A stretch of DNA of 40,913 bases from positions 1 to 40,913 of the forward strand of contig DUPB01000022.1 of NCBI GenBank assembly GCA_012838585.1. The letters run 5' to 3'. A program made the position numbers and the translations under genes. Under the pieces are notes generated by a model. That model had not been told where the DNA came from, ran no database searches, and saw nothing but the letters and a program-made list of their open reading frames with translations. This DNA comes from Bacteroidales bacterium. GTDB lineage: Bacteria > Bacteroidota > Bacteroidia > Bacteroidales > Dysgonomonadaceae. Shown one piece after another: positions 9,766 through 19,650 of the stretch (the stretch's first letter is position 1; every line of letters begins with the position of its first letter).

Positions 9766-9858
9766 ACGGTTGGCTTCGGCAGTTTACCCGGCGAAGCATC
9801 AAGCTTCTGTCACCGTATCGATCTGATTAACTGATAAGTATTGAGGCGGTGTGTGTTA

Positions 9859-11424
9859 TCAATCCTGCAGTTCCCGAAGCTTCTTGAAGTCATCGGGCGT
9901 TAGATACATCTTATCGATCATCACGGGTCGTGCCTCTTCTTGGTGGTTAAGGACCTCTTTGGTAACCCGTGTACCAAGGGTAGTAGGAGCAACCGGTTTA
10001 TAGCTTTCATCTCCCGTTATCAGGTAGAGGGCCTGACCCAGGAATACATCCCTGGTGTCGCCCAAAGGTTTCCAACAATTTATATCACCGAATCCCTCTT
10101 TCAATGCATGGTCAGGCACCAGATGGCCAGTGCTGCTGAAGTTCCTGCTATCCTTGTCCGCGTAGATAGCCACGATGGGTTGCATGCCCCAATTTTTCAA
10201 CGTGTTTTTTTCAGTCTCAGACAGCTTTGCTGCATCATATAACGTGACGGCTCTTGCACGCCCCTGGTCATCTTTTTGCGGGTCGTAGGCGTGGATCGTC
10301 CATGATGCCGTGTACTTGCCCCCGGTATTGCTGCCAATATGTACCACGTTCATGTAGGGCTTCAGACAGAAGAGGGTAAGCTCGGAGGCGGAGTAGGAGT
10401 TACCTGTCGCTATGATGTACACTTTGTTTAAGTTAAGGTTGGCGTTCAGTGGATTTTGATCATTCTCGGAGTTGTAGGTGCCCAGGTAATCTTTACGGTC
10501 ATACTTGTACTTTTCGTCTGCCTTAGCTGTTTTATACCACTTGTCAAACGATCGGTTCAGATAGCCATTGTAATCCATCACTATGAAGGGTGATTTCTCC
10601 TCCACGGCACTCCTGGGGGCGATAAGGGAAGCCAGGTAGATGGCCGATGAAACGGCCCCGCCGGTGTTGTAGCGGAGGTCCAGTACCAGATCGGTGACTC
10701 CTTTTTGCTTAAAGCGGCTAAATACCTCGTAGAGGCGGTGGTTGAAGTTGCTGTAGAAGTCGGTGTAAAATAGGTAACCAACCTTTTTATCCCCGATCGT
10801 GTATAGAGTATCAAGAAGAACTGGATCCTTGCTGCTGCTGTTGGGGGTGATGGTCACCTCTTTATCTTGAACGAGTTGCTCCTCTGAAAATCGGTAGGTC
10901 GTGAATTTTACCGCGTCGTTCCCGTAAATGAGGTTCATGTCCCCGCGGCTCACGTAGGTGTTCCCGTTGCGTTCTTCAGTGGTGATGGGGCAGTCGTTGA
11001 GCTTCCCGATCAAGTCTAGTCTCTTCAATCCGGCATTATCTGCCGGGCTGTTGGCGAATACATATTTAACGTGCGCGTAGACTTTTCCCTCCAAGATGAT
11101 GAATTCCAGGTTATAGCCAAAGGATAGGGATTCACCCGAGAATCCAGCCAAAAGGGCTTGGATATCATCGGTTATCCAGGACCATCCATTCTTGGTGTCA
11201 GAGGGGTGCAAGACCCGGTTGAAGTAGTTCGTGGGGTCAGCATCGGTGAGCTCCGGCTTTTTGTTGACCATATCGTCCGCCCAGTAGTAATAGGCTGACA
11301 TCCCGTCATACACGAACTGTGACACGCGGTTTACCTCTCCTTGTATTTCATGTGTTTCACAAGAAGTTAGCAGCGCTACGCTGATGGTAGCAATCAGGGT
11401 GAGGAGCAGGTATGTTTTTTTCAT
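9859..11424 (-). CDS. S41-family (C-terminal processing) peptidase, lipoprotein
   Basis: Lipobox LLTSCETH; PDZ-like region; VTDLVLDLRYNTGGAVSSAIYLASLI; ATGNSYSASELTLFCLKP with candidate catalytic Ser. Confidence 0.88.
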   Translation of the reverse strand: MKKTYLLLTLIATISVALLTSCETHEIQGEVNRVSQFVYDGMSAYYYWADDMVNKKPELTDADPTNYFNRVLHPSDTKNGWSWITDDIQALLAGFSGESLSFGYNLEFIILEGKVYAHVKYVFANSPADNAGLKRLDLIGKLNDCPITTEERNGNTYVSRGDMNLIYGNDAVKFTTYRFSEEQLVQDKEVTITPNSSSKDPVLLDTLYTIGDKKVGYLFYTDFYSNFNHRLYEVFSRFKQKGVTDLVLDLRYNTGGAVSSAIYLASLIAPRSAVEEKSPFIVMDYNGYLNRSFDKWYKTAKADEKYKYDRKDYLGTYNSENDQNPLNANLNLNKVYIIATGNSYSASELTLFCLKPYMNVVHIGSNTGGKYTASWTIHAYDPQKDDQGRARAVTLYDAAKLSETEKNTLKNWGMQPIVAIYADKDSRNFSSTGHLVPDHALKEGFGDINCWKPLGDTRDVFLGQALYLITGDESYKPVAPTTLGTRVTKEVLNHQEEARPVMIDKMYLTPDDFKKLRELQD

Positions 11425-11456
11425 GCTGTAACTGTTTTACCTGTTGTGGGTCTGTT

Positions 11457-12065
11457 TTAAAAATTTAACACTCCTTTCCCTTGACGGGTTATAATCGGTT
11501 CATCGGAAGTGCAATCGACCACTGTGGAGGGTTCCGTGCCGCCTATATCACCATCGATCACGATGCTGGCTATATCTCCCCACTTCTCATGAATCAGCTC
11601 GGGGTTAGTACTGTATTCGATTTCCTCGTCATCGATCTTAACGGAGGTGTTTAGCACCGGGTTGCCAAGTTGTGCCACGATTTCCCGGATGATGTTGTTG
11701 TCGGGAACGCGGATGCCCACCGTCTTCTTGTTCTTGTAAATCTTGGGAAGTGAAGAGGTAGTGGGTAGGATAAAGGTAAAGGGACCGGGCAAGTTTCGTT
11801 TCATGAGCTTGAACGTGGGGGTATTGACCTTCGCGTATTCGCTGATCACGCTCATGTCGTTGCAAATAATGGAGAGGTTGCTCTTTTGAGGATTGATGCC
11901 CTTTAGATCGCAGATTCGCTCCACTGCCCGCACGTTCAACGCATCGCACCCCATGCCGTAGAGGGTGTCGGTCGGGTAGATCACGATGCCCCCGTCACGG
12001 AGAACAGACACCACCTGGTTAATCTCACGTGGGTTCGGATTTTCGTTGTATAATTTAATGATCAT
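11457..12065 (-). CDS. L-threonylcarbamoyladenylate synthase (Sua5/YciO/YrdC family)
   Basis: GGIVIYPTDTLYGMGCDA, KGINPQKSNLSIICNDMS, PGPFTFILP, VGIRVPDN; start moved to ATG at 12065. Confidence 0.9.
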   Translation of the reverse strand: MIIKLYNENPNPREINQVVSVLRDGGIVIYPTDTLYGMGCDALNVRAVERICDLKGINPQKSNLSIICNDMSVISEYAKVNTPTFKLMKRNLPGPFTFILPTTSSLPKIYKNKKTVGIRVPDNNIIREIVAQLGNPVLNTSVKIDDEEIEYSTNPELIHEKWGDIASIVIDGDIGGTEPSTVVDCTSDEPIITRQGKGVLNF

Positions 12066-12253
12066 AAGCGTACCTTTTTTAGCGAGAACGGGTGAAATGT
12101 ACAATAGATAAACGTTCAAGTCGTGAATATGTTTTAAAACTCCCTGGAATTAATGGGACATCTTACGTTCGATACACCTCGTTTTATCAATTTTTATGTG
12201 AAACCAGTTGAACTTTTCACTATTTGGTTGTTTAAATGGTAAGCATTTATATC

Positions 12254-12979
12254 ATGACGGTTACCTACATATATCATAGCTGTTACTTGATCGAGTTGGC
12301 TGACTGCTCCCTCCTCTTCGATTTTTACAAGGATGTCCCTAGGGGTGACGGGTCGGCGTGGATCGCGGATTACCTGCTTGCTAAAGAGCAGGATTTGTAC
12401 GTTTTCTGTAGCCATTCGCATGCCGATCATTTCAACCCTCTCGTGTTGACTTGGAAGAAGGCGAAGGGTCATATTCGCTATATCTTTTCTGAGGAGCTGC
12501 TGCAAAGCGGAAGCGTGCAGGAGAATGATGCCCTTTTCCTGAAAAAGGGGGAGATGTTTAGAGACCATCGCCTTAGCGTGAAGGCTTTTGGGTCGACCGA
12601 CGTGGGCGGGTCGTTTTTGGTACGGCATGGCGACAAGTTAATTTTTCATGCCGGTGATCTCAATAACTGGCATTGGAAGGAAGAGGTGAACAATGAGGAG
12701 GCGTTGGCGTTTGAAAATGCTTACCTTTGTGAACTGGAGTTGTTGTCTGAAAAGACCAATCGGCTTTACATGGCGATGTTTCCGCTGGATCCTCGCCTGG
12801 GGCAAGAGTATATGAAGGGGGCAGAGCAGTTCGTAACGCGTATTAAAACCGATTACTTCTTACCCATGCATTTCGGGGAGGAGTACGGGAAGGCGAACCG
12901 ATTCGAGGGTATCGCGGCCGAGCACGGGGCCGTTTTCCTGTCGCTCTCTCACGCGGGTCAGTCGTTCACGCTGGAGTAA
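12254..12979 (+). CDS. MBL-fold metallohydrolase
   Basis: HSCYLIEL, CSHSHADHFNPLVL (HxHxDH), FHAGDLNNWHW, LPMHFGEEYGK; start moved to ATG 12254. Confidence 0.88.
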   Translation: MTVTYIYHSCYLIELADCSLLFDFYKDVPRGDGSAWIADYLLAKEQDLYVFCSHSHADHFNPLVLTWKKAKGHIRYIFSEELLQSGSVQENDALFLKKGEMFRDHRLSVKAFGSTDVGGSFLVRHGDKLIFHAGDLNNWHWKEEVNNEEALAFENAYLCELELLSEKTNRLYMAMFPLDPRLGQEYMKGAEQFVTRIKTDYFLPMHFGEEYGKANRFEGIAAEHGAVFLSLSHAGQSFTLE

Positions 12980-13062
12980 CCGCACCGATTGAATCGTGTG
13001 AATTAAAACGGGATATCATGAGCCCGGGTATCGGGCCAATCGTTATCATTGAAGAGATCAAG

Positions 13063-14982
13063 ATGGATTATTTCAACTATACTCGCCGTTCCACCGTAAA
13101 GGTACGGGTGGGGAATCTCTTTATGGGTGGAGAGCACCCGGTGGTGGTGCAGACGATGACGAATACCAACACGCTGGATGTCGAGGGGAGCGTGGCGCAA
13201 TGCGAGCGGCTCATCGCCGCGGGGGCTCAACTGATCCGGTTGACGACCCAAGGAACGCGTGAAGTGGAAAGCTTGCGAGAAATTCATCGCCGATTACGGG
13301 AAAAAGGGTATACCATCCCGATTTCGGCGGATATTCATTTCAATCCGCGAGCGGCCGAGTTGGCCGCCACGGTCGTTGAAAAAGTGCGGATTAACCCCGG
13401 TAACTTTGCCGACAGGCAGCGTACTTCCTCACCGGGGGAGTATAGCGACGAGGAGTACGCACTCGGAGTGGAAAGGGTGAGTGCCAAGGCAGTTCCCTTT
13501 TTCAAGATTTGTAAGGAACATGGAACCGCCGTTCGTATCGGGGTGAACCACGGTTCGTTATCGGATCGAATCATGGCCCGCTATGGTGATACGCCGGAGG
13601 GGATGGTAGAGTCCTGCATGGAGTATTTACGTGTAGCCGTTGAGGTGGGTTTCACCGACATCGTCATTTCGATGAAGGCCTCCAACACGCTCTTGATGAC
13701 TAAGGCAGTACGGCTGCTGGTGGCGGCGATGGATAGAGAGGGGATGTACTTCCCCCTGCACTTGGGTGTAACCGAAGCGGGTGACGGTGAGGAAGGGCGG
13801 GTGAAGTCGGCCGTGGGGATCGGCGCATTGTTGAGCGATGGGCTGGGCGATACCATTCGGGTTTCGTTGAGCGAGGAGCCGGAAGCGGAGCTGCCCGTGG
13901 CCAGGAAGCTGATTGATTACGTGTCGAGCCGTGTGGGGCATATCATCATTGATGGGAAGGCTTGCTCCCGCTATTCACCCTACTCGACCGATCGGCGTGA
14001 GACGGACACCGTTTTGAATATCGGGGGCGGGCATCTGCCCGTGGTCATCTCCGACCGTAGTCAGGTAGCCGATATGTCACTTCATTCCCGCTTTATACCC
14101 GATTATATCTACGTGGGCCGTCGCATGCCGGACAATTTTCCGCGGGGGATGAAGTTAATCGTCGATTACCAGGGCTGGTTAGAATATGCGGGTAAGGGCT
14201 CTTTCCCGGAACGGGAGGATGGTATTGATAGCCAACTTCAGCCGGCTCAAGGGGAAAGCATCGATGTCTTCCCGCTTTTCACGGTGGAGTCACTCGAGGA
14301 GGTGGACAACTGTAAGGCGTTGGTGAAGTTCCTTCGTATCTCCTTCCCTGAGTTGTCGGACGAGCTGCTCACGTTTTTGAAAATGACTCCTGGAGTGGTA
14401 GTAATTCTCACTACTGACCACATGAACGGGGTGGGAGAGCAACGGGCCTTCTTCCACGCCTTGATGAACGCCGATTGCCATGTTCCTGTCATAATACATC
14501 GTGGCTACGCGGAGGAGGTGGCGGAGGATATCCAGATCAAGGGGGGTGTTGATTTCGGTACCCTGTTACTGGATGGTTTCGGGGACGGCATTATGATGAG
14601 CAACCAGGGACAGGTGCGTATCACTGACCTGGATTCGTACGCGTTCGCCATTTTGCAAGCAGCCCGGGTGCGGATGAGCCGAACGGAGTATATATCCTGT
14701 CCCGGCTGCGGGAGGACGCTCTTCGACCTGCAGGCGACCCTGGCGCGGGTGAAGCAACAGCTCTCTCACCTTACGCACCTGAAAATCGGGGTAATGGGAT
14801 GTATCGTGAATGGCCCTGGCGAGATGGCCGATGCCGATTACGGGTACGTGGGTGAAGGACGTGGGAAGATATCGCTTTATCGGAAAAAGGAGCTGGTGAA
14901 GAAGAACATACCGCAAGAGGGGGCGGTAGAGGAGCTGATCCAACTGATAAAGGAGCAGGGCGACTGGGTAGAGCCGGAATAG
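13063..14982 (+). CDS. ispG: 4-hydroxy-3-methylbut-2-en-1-yl diphosphate synthase, large three-domain type
   Basis: GGEHPVVVQTMTNTNTLDVEGSVAQ, ISADIHFNPRAAE, INPGN, CPGCGRT and GCIVNGPGE Fe-S motifs; long insertion between barrel and Fe-S domain; start moved to MDYFNYTRRST. Confidence 0.95.
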   Translation: MDYFNYTRRSTVKVRVGNLFMGGEHPVVVQTMTNTNTLDVEGSVAQCERLIAAGAQLIRLTTQGTREVESLREIHRRLREKGYTIPISADIHFNPRAAELAATVVEKVRINPGNFADRQRTSSPGEYSDEEYALGVERVSAKAVPFFKICKEHGTAVRIGVNHGSLSDRIMARYGDTPEGMVESCMEYLRVAVEVGFTDIVISMKASNTLLMTKAVRLLVAAMDREGMYFPLHLGVTEAGDGEEGRVKSAVGIGALLSDGLGDTIRVSLSEEPEAELPVARKLIDYVSSRVGHIIIDGKACSRYSPYSTDRRETDTVLNIGGGHLPVVISDRSQVADMSLHSRFIPDYIYVGRRMPDNFPRGMKLIVDYQGWLEYAGKGSFPEREDGIDSQLQPAQGESIDVFPLFTVESLEEVDNCKALVKFLRISFPELSDELLTFLKMTPGVVVILTTDHMNGVGEQRAFFHALMNADCHVPVIIHRGYAEEVAEDIQIKGGVDFGTLLLDGFGDGIMMSNQGQVRITDLDSYAFAILQAARVRMSRTEYISCPGCGRTLFDLQATLARVKQQLSHLTHLKIGVMGCIVNGPGEMADADYGYVGEGRGKISLYRKKELVKKNIPQEGAVEELIQLIKEQGDWVEPE

Positions 14983-14983
14983 C

Positions 14984-15682
14984 TTATTGCAATTGGAACT
15001 TTTGTTTTACGAACCCCTCGATAAAATCGACCGTGCCTTCAATACCCAGTACCGATGAATTGATGCATAGGTGGTACGATTCGGCCGCGCCCCATTTCTT
15101 GTTGCTGTAGTAGTTGTAGTACCCGGCTCGTCTCTTGTCCATTCGCTCGATCAGGTCTGTAGCTTTCTCTTTGGATGTTAGCTTGTAATTGGTTATCACA
15201 CGCTTTACCCGGTCGTCAAGGTCGGCGTTGATGAACAGGTTCAATGCGCGGGGATGCTCGCGTAAGATGTAGTCGGCGCAACGCCCCACGAAAATGCAAG
15301 ATTTCTCGTGGCCCAGTTCACGTATCACGTCACTTTGAATCTTGAATAGGAGCTCGTTCCACAGGTAGTTTCTCGAGAACCCCATGTCGAGGGCCGGACC
15401 CTTAAGTCCCAGTAAACCACCCGTTAAGGTGTATCGGCTCTTCTCGTCGGGCCGCTCGAACACCTCTTCCTGCAACCCGCTCTGTTTCGCGGCGAGCGTG
15501 ATTAACTCTTTGTCGTAGAATGAAATGGCTAGCCGCTCTGCCAGGAGCTGCCCTATTTGCCGGCCACCGCTGCCTAGTTGCCGACCGATATTGACTACAA
15601 AATTGGTATTCATATTTTCTTCCAGTTTTCTCATCTTATTATTTGCACCTGAGTTTATTCCTGTCCTATAAAGGTAAGGCAC
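14984..15682 (-). CDS. Cytidylate kinase-like family protein
   Basis: VNIGRQLGSGGRQIGQLLAERL...FYDKELI...SCIFVGRCADYIL. Confidence 0.85.
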   Translation of the reverse strand: MPYLYRTGINSGANNKMRKLEENMNTNFVVNIGRQLGSGGRQIGQLLAERLAISFYDKELITLAAKQSGLQEEVFERPDEKSRYTLTGGLLGLKGPALDMGFSRNYLWNELLFKIQSDVIRELGHEKSCIFVGRCADYILREHPRALNLFINADLDDRVKRVITNYKLTSKEKATDLIERMDKRRAGYYNYYSNKKWGAAESYHLCINSSVLGIEGTVDFIEGFVKQKFQLQ

Positions 15683-15722
15683 TTATTCGATAATACCTCG
15701 TTGTTGACTTTTTTCGTTCAGC

Positions 15723-17168
15723 TTAGCCTTCTTTCGCGTTGGGCTGCAGTTCAATTTGTTCCCGGTATTCCTTCGTTACATTTTCTTCCTCCTGCTCCTT
15801 GTGCTTGAATTGACGAAAGTGTTGAACCAGTAGGATGGCCGCCACGATACTCGATATTAGGTCGGATGCGGGCATGCTGTACCAGACCCCATCGATACCC
15901 CAAATGCGGGGAAAGATAAGCAAGCAGGGCAGCAAGAACAGCAACTGGCGGCTGAGCGACATGAATATGGCTTTGCCCACCATCCCGATGCTCTGAAAGA
16001 AGTTGGCGGTAACCATCTGGAAGCCGATAATCGGGTAGGAGAGGAAGACGATCCGAAGCCCGTTCACCGAGAGATCTATCAGCTCTTTGTCGTTTGTGAA
16101 CATGGAGGCGAAAGCTTCCGGGAAAAGGTTCGCGAAGAGGAACCCGAAGGTGGTGACTCCTGTTGCCAGTATGGTCGTTATCTTCAGCACCTCGTTGACC
16201 CGTTTGTAGAGCCTCGCCCCGAAGTTATACCCGGCTATCGGTTGCATGCCTTGGTTCAGTCCCAGCACGACCATCACGAATAGGTAGGCTATCCGGTTCA
16301 CGATGCCGTAAGCCCCGACCGCCAAGTCGCCCCCCGTGCGCAACAGCCCCTGGTTGATGACGATAACGATAAGGCAAGACACGGCGTTCATCAGGAAGGG
16401 CGACATACCGATGGAAAGGGCATCGGTCACGATTTTTTTCTGTAGCTTGAGCGTCTTCTTCTGCAGGTAGATAAAGCCGCTTTTGTTGCTGAAGAACTTC
16501 AGTTGCCACACGAGCATAACCGTCTGCGAGATAACGGTGGCCCAAGCGCTCCCCTTGATACCCCATTGAAAACCGAAAATGAACAGCGGGTTCAAGATCA
16601 GGTTGATCACCATGGTGGCCACGGTTGCGAACATCGATTTCTCGGGCCTGCCCGATGAGCGAAGCATCGCGTTTAAACCGAAGTAGATATGGGTAATCAC
16701 GTTCCCCAATAGAATGATTTCCATAAAGTCACGCGCGTAGGGAAGCGTCACCCCGCTAGCACCGAAGAAATAGAGGATGGGGTCGAGGAAGATGAATGAC
16801 AGGACTGAGAAGCTCAACCCGATGAGCACGTTCAAGGTGAGCGCGTTCCCCAAGATGGTATTCGCGCTATCGTAATCTTTTTGCCCCAACCGTATTGATA
16901 GCAGGGTGGCTGCGCCGGCACCGACTAGCGAACCGAATGCCGCGGCAAGGTTCATCAATGGAAAGGTGATGGCCAACCCCGATAAAGCCAAAGCGCCTAC
17001 CCCATGGCCGATAAAGATGCTATCGGTGATATGGTAAATGGAGGAGGCCGTCATGGCGATAATTGACGGGAGGGCGTACCTGAGCAGTAATTTACCTACC
17101 TTCTCCTGACCCAGTTCGGTGGGGTTGCTGGTGAACTTCATGCTTAACTGCCTTTCTCTATACTGCAC
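15723..17168 (-). CDS. MATE family efflux transporter
   Basis: 12-TM pattern; LLLRYALPSIIAMTASSIYHITDSIFIGHGVGALALSGLAI; PIAGYNFGA. Start may be the internal MKFTSNPTE. Confidence 0.93.
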   Translation of the reverse strand: MQYRERQLSMKFTSNPTELGQEKVGKLLLRYALPSIIAMTASSIYHITDSIFIGHGVGALALSGLAITFPLMNLAAAFGSLVGAGAATLLSIRLGQKDYDSANTILGNALTLNVLIGLSFSVLSFIFLDPILYFFGASGVTLPYARDFMEIILLGNVITHIYFGLNAMLRSSGRPEKSMFATVATMVINLILNPLFIFGFQWGIKGSAWATVISQTVMLVWQLKFFSNKSGFIYLQKKTLKLQKKIVTDALSIGMSPFLMNAVSCLIVIVINQGLLRTGGDLAVGAYGIVNRIAYLFVMVVLGLNQGMQPIAGYNFGARLYKRVNEVLKITTILATGVTTFGFLFANLFPEAFASMFTNDKELIDLSVNGLRIVFLSYPIIGFQMVTANFFQSIGMVGKAIFMSLSRQLLFLLPCLLIFPRIWGIDGVWYSMPASDLISSIVAAILLVQHFRQFKHKEQEEENVTKEYREQIELQPNAKEG

Positions 17169-17321
17169 ATTTTCCGGACAAAGCTACAAAAAATGGGGTT
17201 CTACCCTTGAAAAATAGATACAATATTGGTTAATCTACCATTTCAAGCCGTTCAGCTGTTTTAATCTTTATCGATGTTAGCCATACCCGACCGCGAAAAA
17301 CCGATTAATCGCCCATTTCGC

Positions 17322-17352
17322 TTGGAGATTTACAAAAAAAGTAGTAACATTG
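17322..17352 (+). promoter_or_regulatory. Candidate tRNA promoter (TTG-N20-TAACATTG)
   Basis: -33-like TTG at 17322-17324 and -7-like TAACATTG at 17345-17352, 20-nt spacing, just upstream of the tRNA. Confidence 0.45.
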
Positions 17353-17372
17353 CACCCCCGTTTTACCGAAAC

Positions 17373-17449
17373 GGTCCCATAGCTCAGTCGGTTAGAGCAC
17401 CTGACTCATAATCAGGGGGTCACTGGTTCAAGCCCAGTTGGGACCACCA
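17373..17449 (+). tRNA. tRNA with CAT anticodon (elongator Met or lysidine-type Ile2), CCA encoded
   Basis: Cloverleaf GGTCCCA-TA-GCTC-AGTCGGTTA-GAGC-A-CCTGA-CTCATAA-TCAGG-GGGTC-ACTGG-TTCAAGC-CCAGT-TGGGACC-A-CCA. Confidence 0.95.
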
Positions 17450-17460
17450 CGAAATCAAGT

Positions 17461-17490
17461 CCTTACGTTTTCGCGCGTAAGGCTTTTTTT
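17461..17490 (+). terminator. Rho-independent-like terminator after the tRNA
   Basis: CCTTACG-TTTTCGCG-CGTAAGG hairpin followed by CTTTTTTT. Confidence 0.75.
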
Positions 17491-17531
17491 CTTTTCGCGT
17501 GCCAGCCAGGTTCTTTTCGGGTAAAATCTTA

Positions 17532-17568
17532 AAAAAAGAGCTGTCTCAAAACGAGACAGCTCTTTTTT
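17532..17568. terminator. Bidirectional terminator hairpin
   Basis: AAAAAAGAGCTGTCTC-AAAAC-GAGACAGCTCTTTTTT, 16-bp arms with A/T tails on both sides; lies between the tRNA (+) and the barrel gene (-). Confidence 0.85.
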
Positions 17569-17632
17569 GGGGACAAGAGAAAGCGAAGTGATGACAATTG
17601 CTTTCTTCCACTTATTGGCGTTGGCCAGAAAA

Positions 17633-18130
17633 TTAAAATCTGTAACGAATACCCAGTCCTCCCGATTCATATCCGAATCCGAAATCAGGAAGAATCAGGA
17701 TCCCTGGCCTCCAATCGAGGGAGATTTGGAGGGGCACTTTAGCGAAATTGTATTCAATACCGATTTGCCCCACGGCTCCCAGTGCAAGATCATGCGTTCC
17801 CTTTACTTTTACGCCATCCACTTTTACTGCTTTAACGCCGTAATAGCCCACTTGAGGACCTGCACCTACAAACCAGTTGAATCCCTGAGATAAAGAGGAT
17901 AAGTCAAAAACTTTTTGATAGACGGCGGTTAAATAAATACTCGTTGAGTATTTGTCAAAGCCGTAAAGACCTAAATCGAATTCAAGCCTGTTGCTACCTT
18001 GAAGCGGATGTTGATAAGAGAGTTCCCCTCCCCAACCAAAACGTACCCCGATTGCCTTACCTTCACCTTGAGCCTGTGCACAAATAGCCACGCCCATTGA
18101 TAATGTCAGAATTAAAATAAATTTTTTCAT
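17633..18130 (-). CDS. Outer-membrane beta-barrel (porin-like) protein
   Basis: Signal peptide MKKFILILTLSMGVAICAQAQ; alternating strands; C-terminal GGLGIRYRF ending in Phe. Confidence 0.8.
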   Translation of the reverse strand: MKKFILILTLSMGVAICAQAQGEGKAIGVRFGWGGELSYQHPLQGSNRLEFDLGLYGFDKYSTSIYLTAVYQKVFDLSSLSQGFNWFVGAGPQVGYYGVKAVKVDGVKVKGTHDLALGAVGQIGIEYNFAKVPLQISLDWRPGILILPDFGFGYESGGLGIRYRF

Positions 18131-18322
18131 TTTGTCAATGTTGAAATGTTGATAAATAAATTAAATAATAAATTTTTTATTGTGTGACTTTGTCTCTTTT
18201 CCATTTTCCAACGACTGATGTCAAATCCTTTTTTCCTAATCTGTCTGAAAGCTGAATTAACAACTCGTTTGAAGTTTTTGGATAAAATTACTATCTCGTG
18301 GTAAGCTAAAAAAGAGGTCTGC

Positions 18323-18356
18323 TGGTCTATTTTGGATATTTGTGCAAAATAGACCA
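18323..18356. promoter_or_regulatory. 34-bp inverted repeat, possible operator
   Basis: TGGTCTATTTTG-GATATTTGTG-CAAAATAGACCA, perfect 12-bp arms, in the intergenic region upstream of the AraC-type gene. Confidence 0.55.
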
Positions 18357-18412
18357 ATTTGTCGGGTAAGAAATAAAAATTCTACGGATTTGTTTTTTAT
18401 AATGCGCGTTCA

Positions 18413-18443
18413 TTGATGCAAAAGAAATAATTTACTAATTTTG
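18413..18443 (+). promoter_or_regulatory. Candidate promoter of the membrane AraC-type gene (TTG-N20-TAATTTTG)
   Basis: -33 TTG 18413-18415; -7 TAATTTTG 18436-18443. Confidence 0.5.
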
Positions 18444-18460
18444 TTAGCTCATAGGTATTG

Positions 18461-19648
18461 ATGGCCAGTTTAGACCGGTCTGTTTTTATTGGTTCGTATC
18501 ATTTCATCACTGTTACTATATATATGTGGTCTAATCTATTTTCATCAGTATATTTTATCGCGGCTATAGTGCTTACCATATTGGGCATTGTGCTAATTGG
18601 CTTCCGCGTTAGGGTGGAGGAGAGAACCTTTAATTTGCGTCTTGCAAGAGGATTTATTGCAGGGGCTTATTTCATGCTGGCAATCTCCCTTTTTTTATCA
18701 TTCTTTTACGCGGAGAACAGTGATCCAAAGCATATTGAAATTATTACTCCTGCCGTATCAGCCCTTCAATCGATGTTCTTTACCTATACGCTGCTTTCTA
18801 TTCTACAGCCCACCTATGTGACCCGTCGACAAATCCTATGGCATACCACGATTATAGCTGGGGCAATTATACTCTATTTAGCAACAGCATTTACCGTAGA
18901 AAATTACCGCTTAGTTGTGCACATTGGTGTATTCTCTTATATATGCCTGCTCTTTTTTTACACCCATCTTTTTATTAAAAAGTATGCTCTGAGTCTCAGA
19001 CAATTGGAGGATTATTATGACGAGGATGAGCAGGGACGACTCAGTTGGGTGAAAACAAGTTTTATTGTTGCCCTTTCGATAGGCATAATAGCTTCCGTCT
19101 CCACCTATTTCCCAATTTGGATAGATTACTGGTTCGTGATCTCATACCTCGTTTTTTACACCTGGTTTGTAATTCGCTTTTCCAATTATGTGACCAAAAT
19201 CGACTTCTATCTTTCCGCGACAACCCATAAACCGGAACAAACTATCACTATAATCCGTGAACCGGAACAACTTCGACTTGATAGATCCGCTGAAAATGAT
19301 CCCGCCAAGGAAGCGAAATTGAGGAATTCGCTTGAACAATGGGTTTTGGACGGAGGATACACGAGGGGAGACATCAGTACCGAGGAGGTGGCCGAGTTAT
19401 TGGGTACCGACTTGCCGTCTTTGCGCAGCTATTTCCGTGACCGTATGCCGTGTGATTTTCGCACTTGGCGCATTGAATTGCGTATCCGCAAAGCCCAGGA
19501 GCTCATCGCCGATTGTCCTGAAGTTTCACTCAACCAAATAGCTCAACAGGTGGGGTTTGTCACACGAAGTAACTTTTACCTCTACTTTAAGAAAATAACG
19601 GGCCAATCACCCACCGATTATCGCAACCAAATAGCTGTTGGGAAATGA
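18461..19648 (+). CDS. Multi-TM sensor with C-terminal AraC-type HTH
   Basis: Roughly seven hydrophobic segments, then ISTEEVAELLGTDLPSLRSYFRD...RIRKAQELIADCPEVSLNQIAQQVGFVTRSNFYLYFKKITGQSPTDYR; start could alternatively be 18524. Confidence 0.85.
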   Translation: MASLDRSVFIGSYHFITVTIYMWSNLFSSVYFIAAIVLTILGIVLIGFRVRVEERTFNLRLARGFIAGAYFMLAISLFLSFFYAENSDPKHIEIITPAVSALQSMFFTYTLLSILQPTYVTRRQILWHTTIIAGAIILYLATAFTVENYRLVVHIGVFSYICLLFFYTHLFIKKYALSLRQLEDYYDEDEQGRLSWVKTSFIVALSIGIIASVSTYFPIWIDYWFVISYLVFYTWFVIRFSNYVTKIDFYLSATTHKPEQTITIIREPEQLRLDRSAENDPAKEAKLRNSLEQWVLDGGYTRGDISTEEVAELLGTDLPSLRSYFRDRMPCDFRTWRIELRIRKAQELIADCPEVSLNQIAQQVGFVTRSNFYLYFKKITGQSPTDYRNQIAVGK

Positions 19649-19650
19649 TT

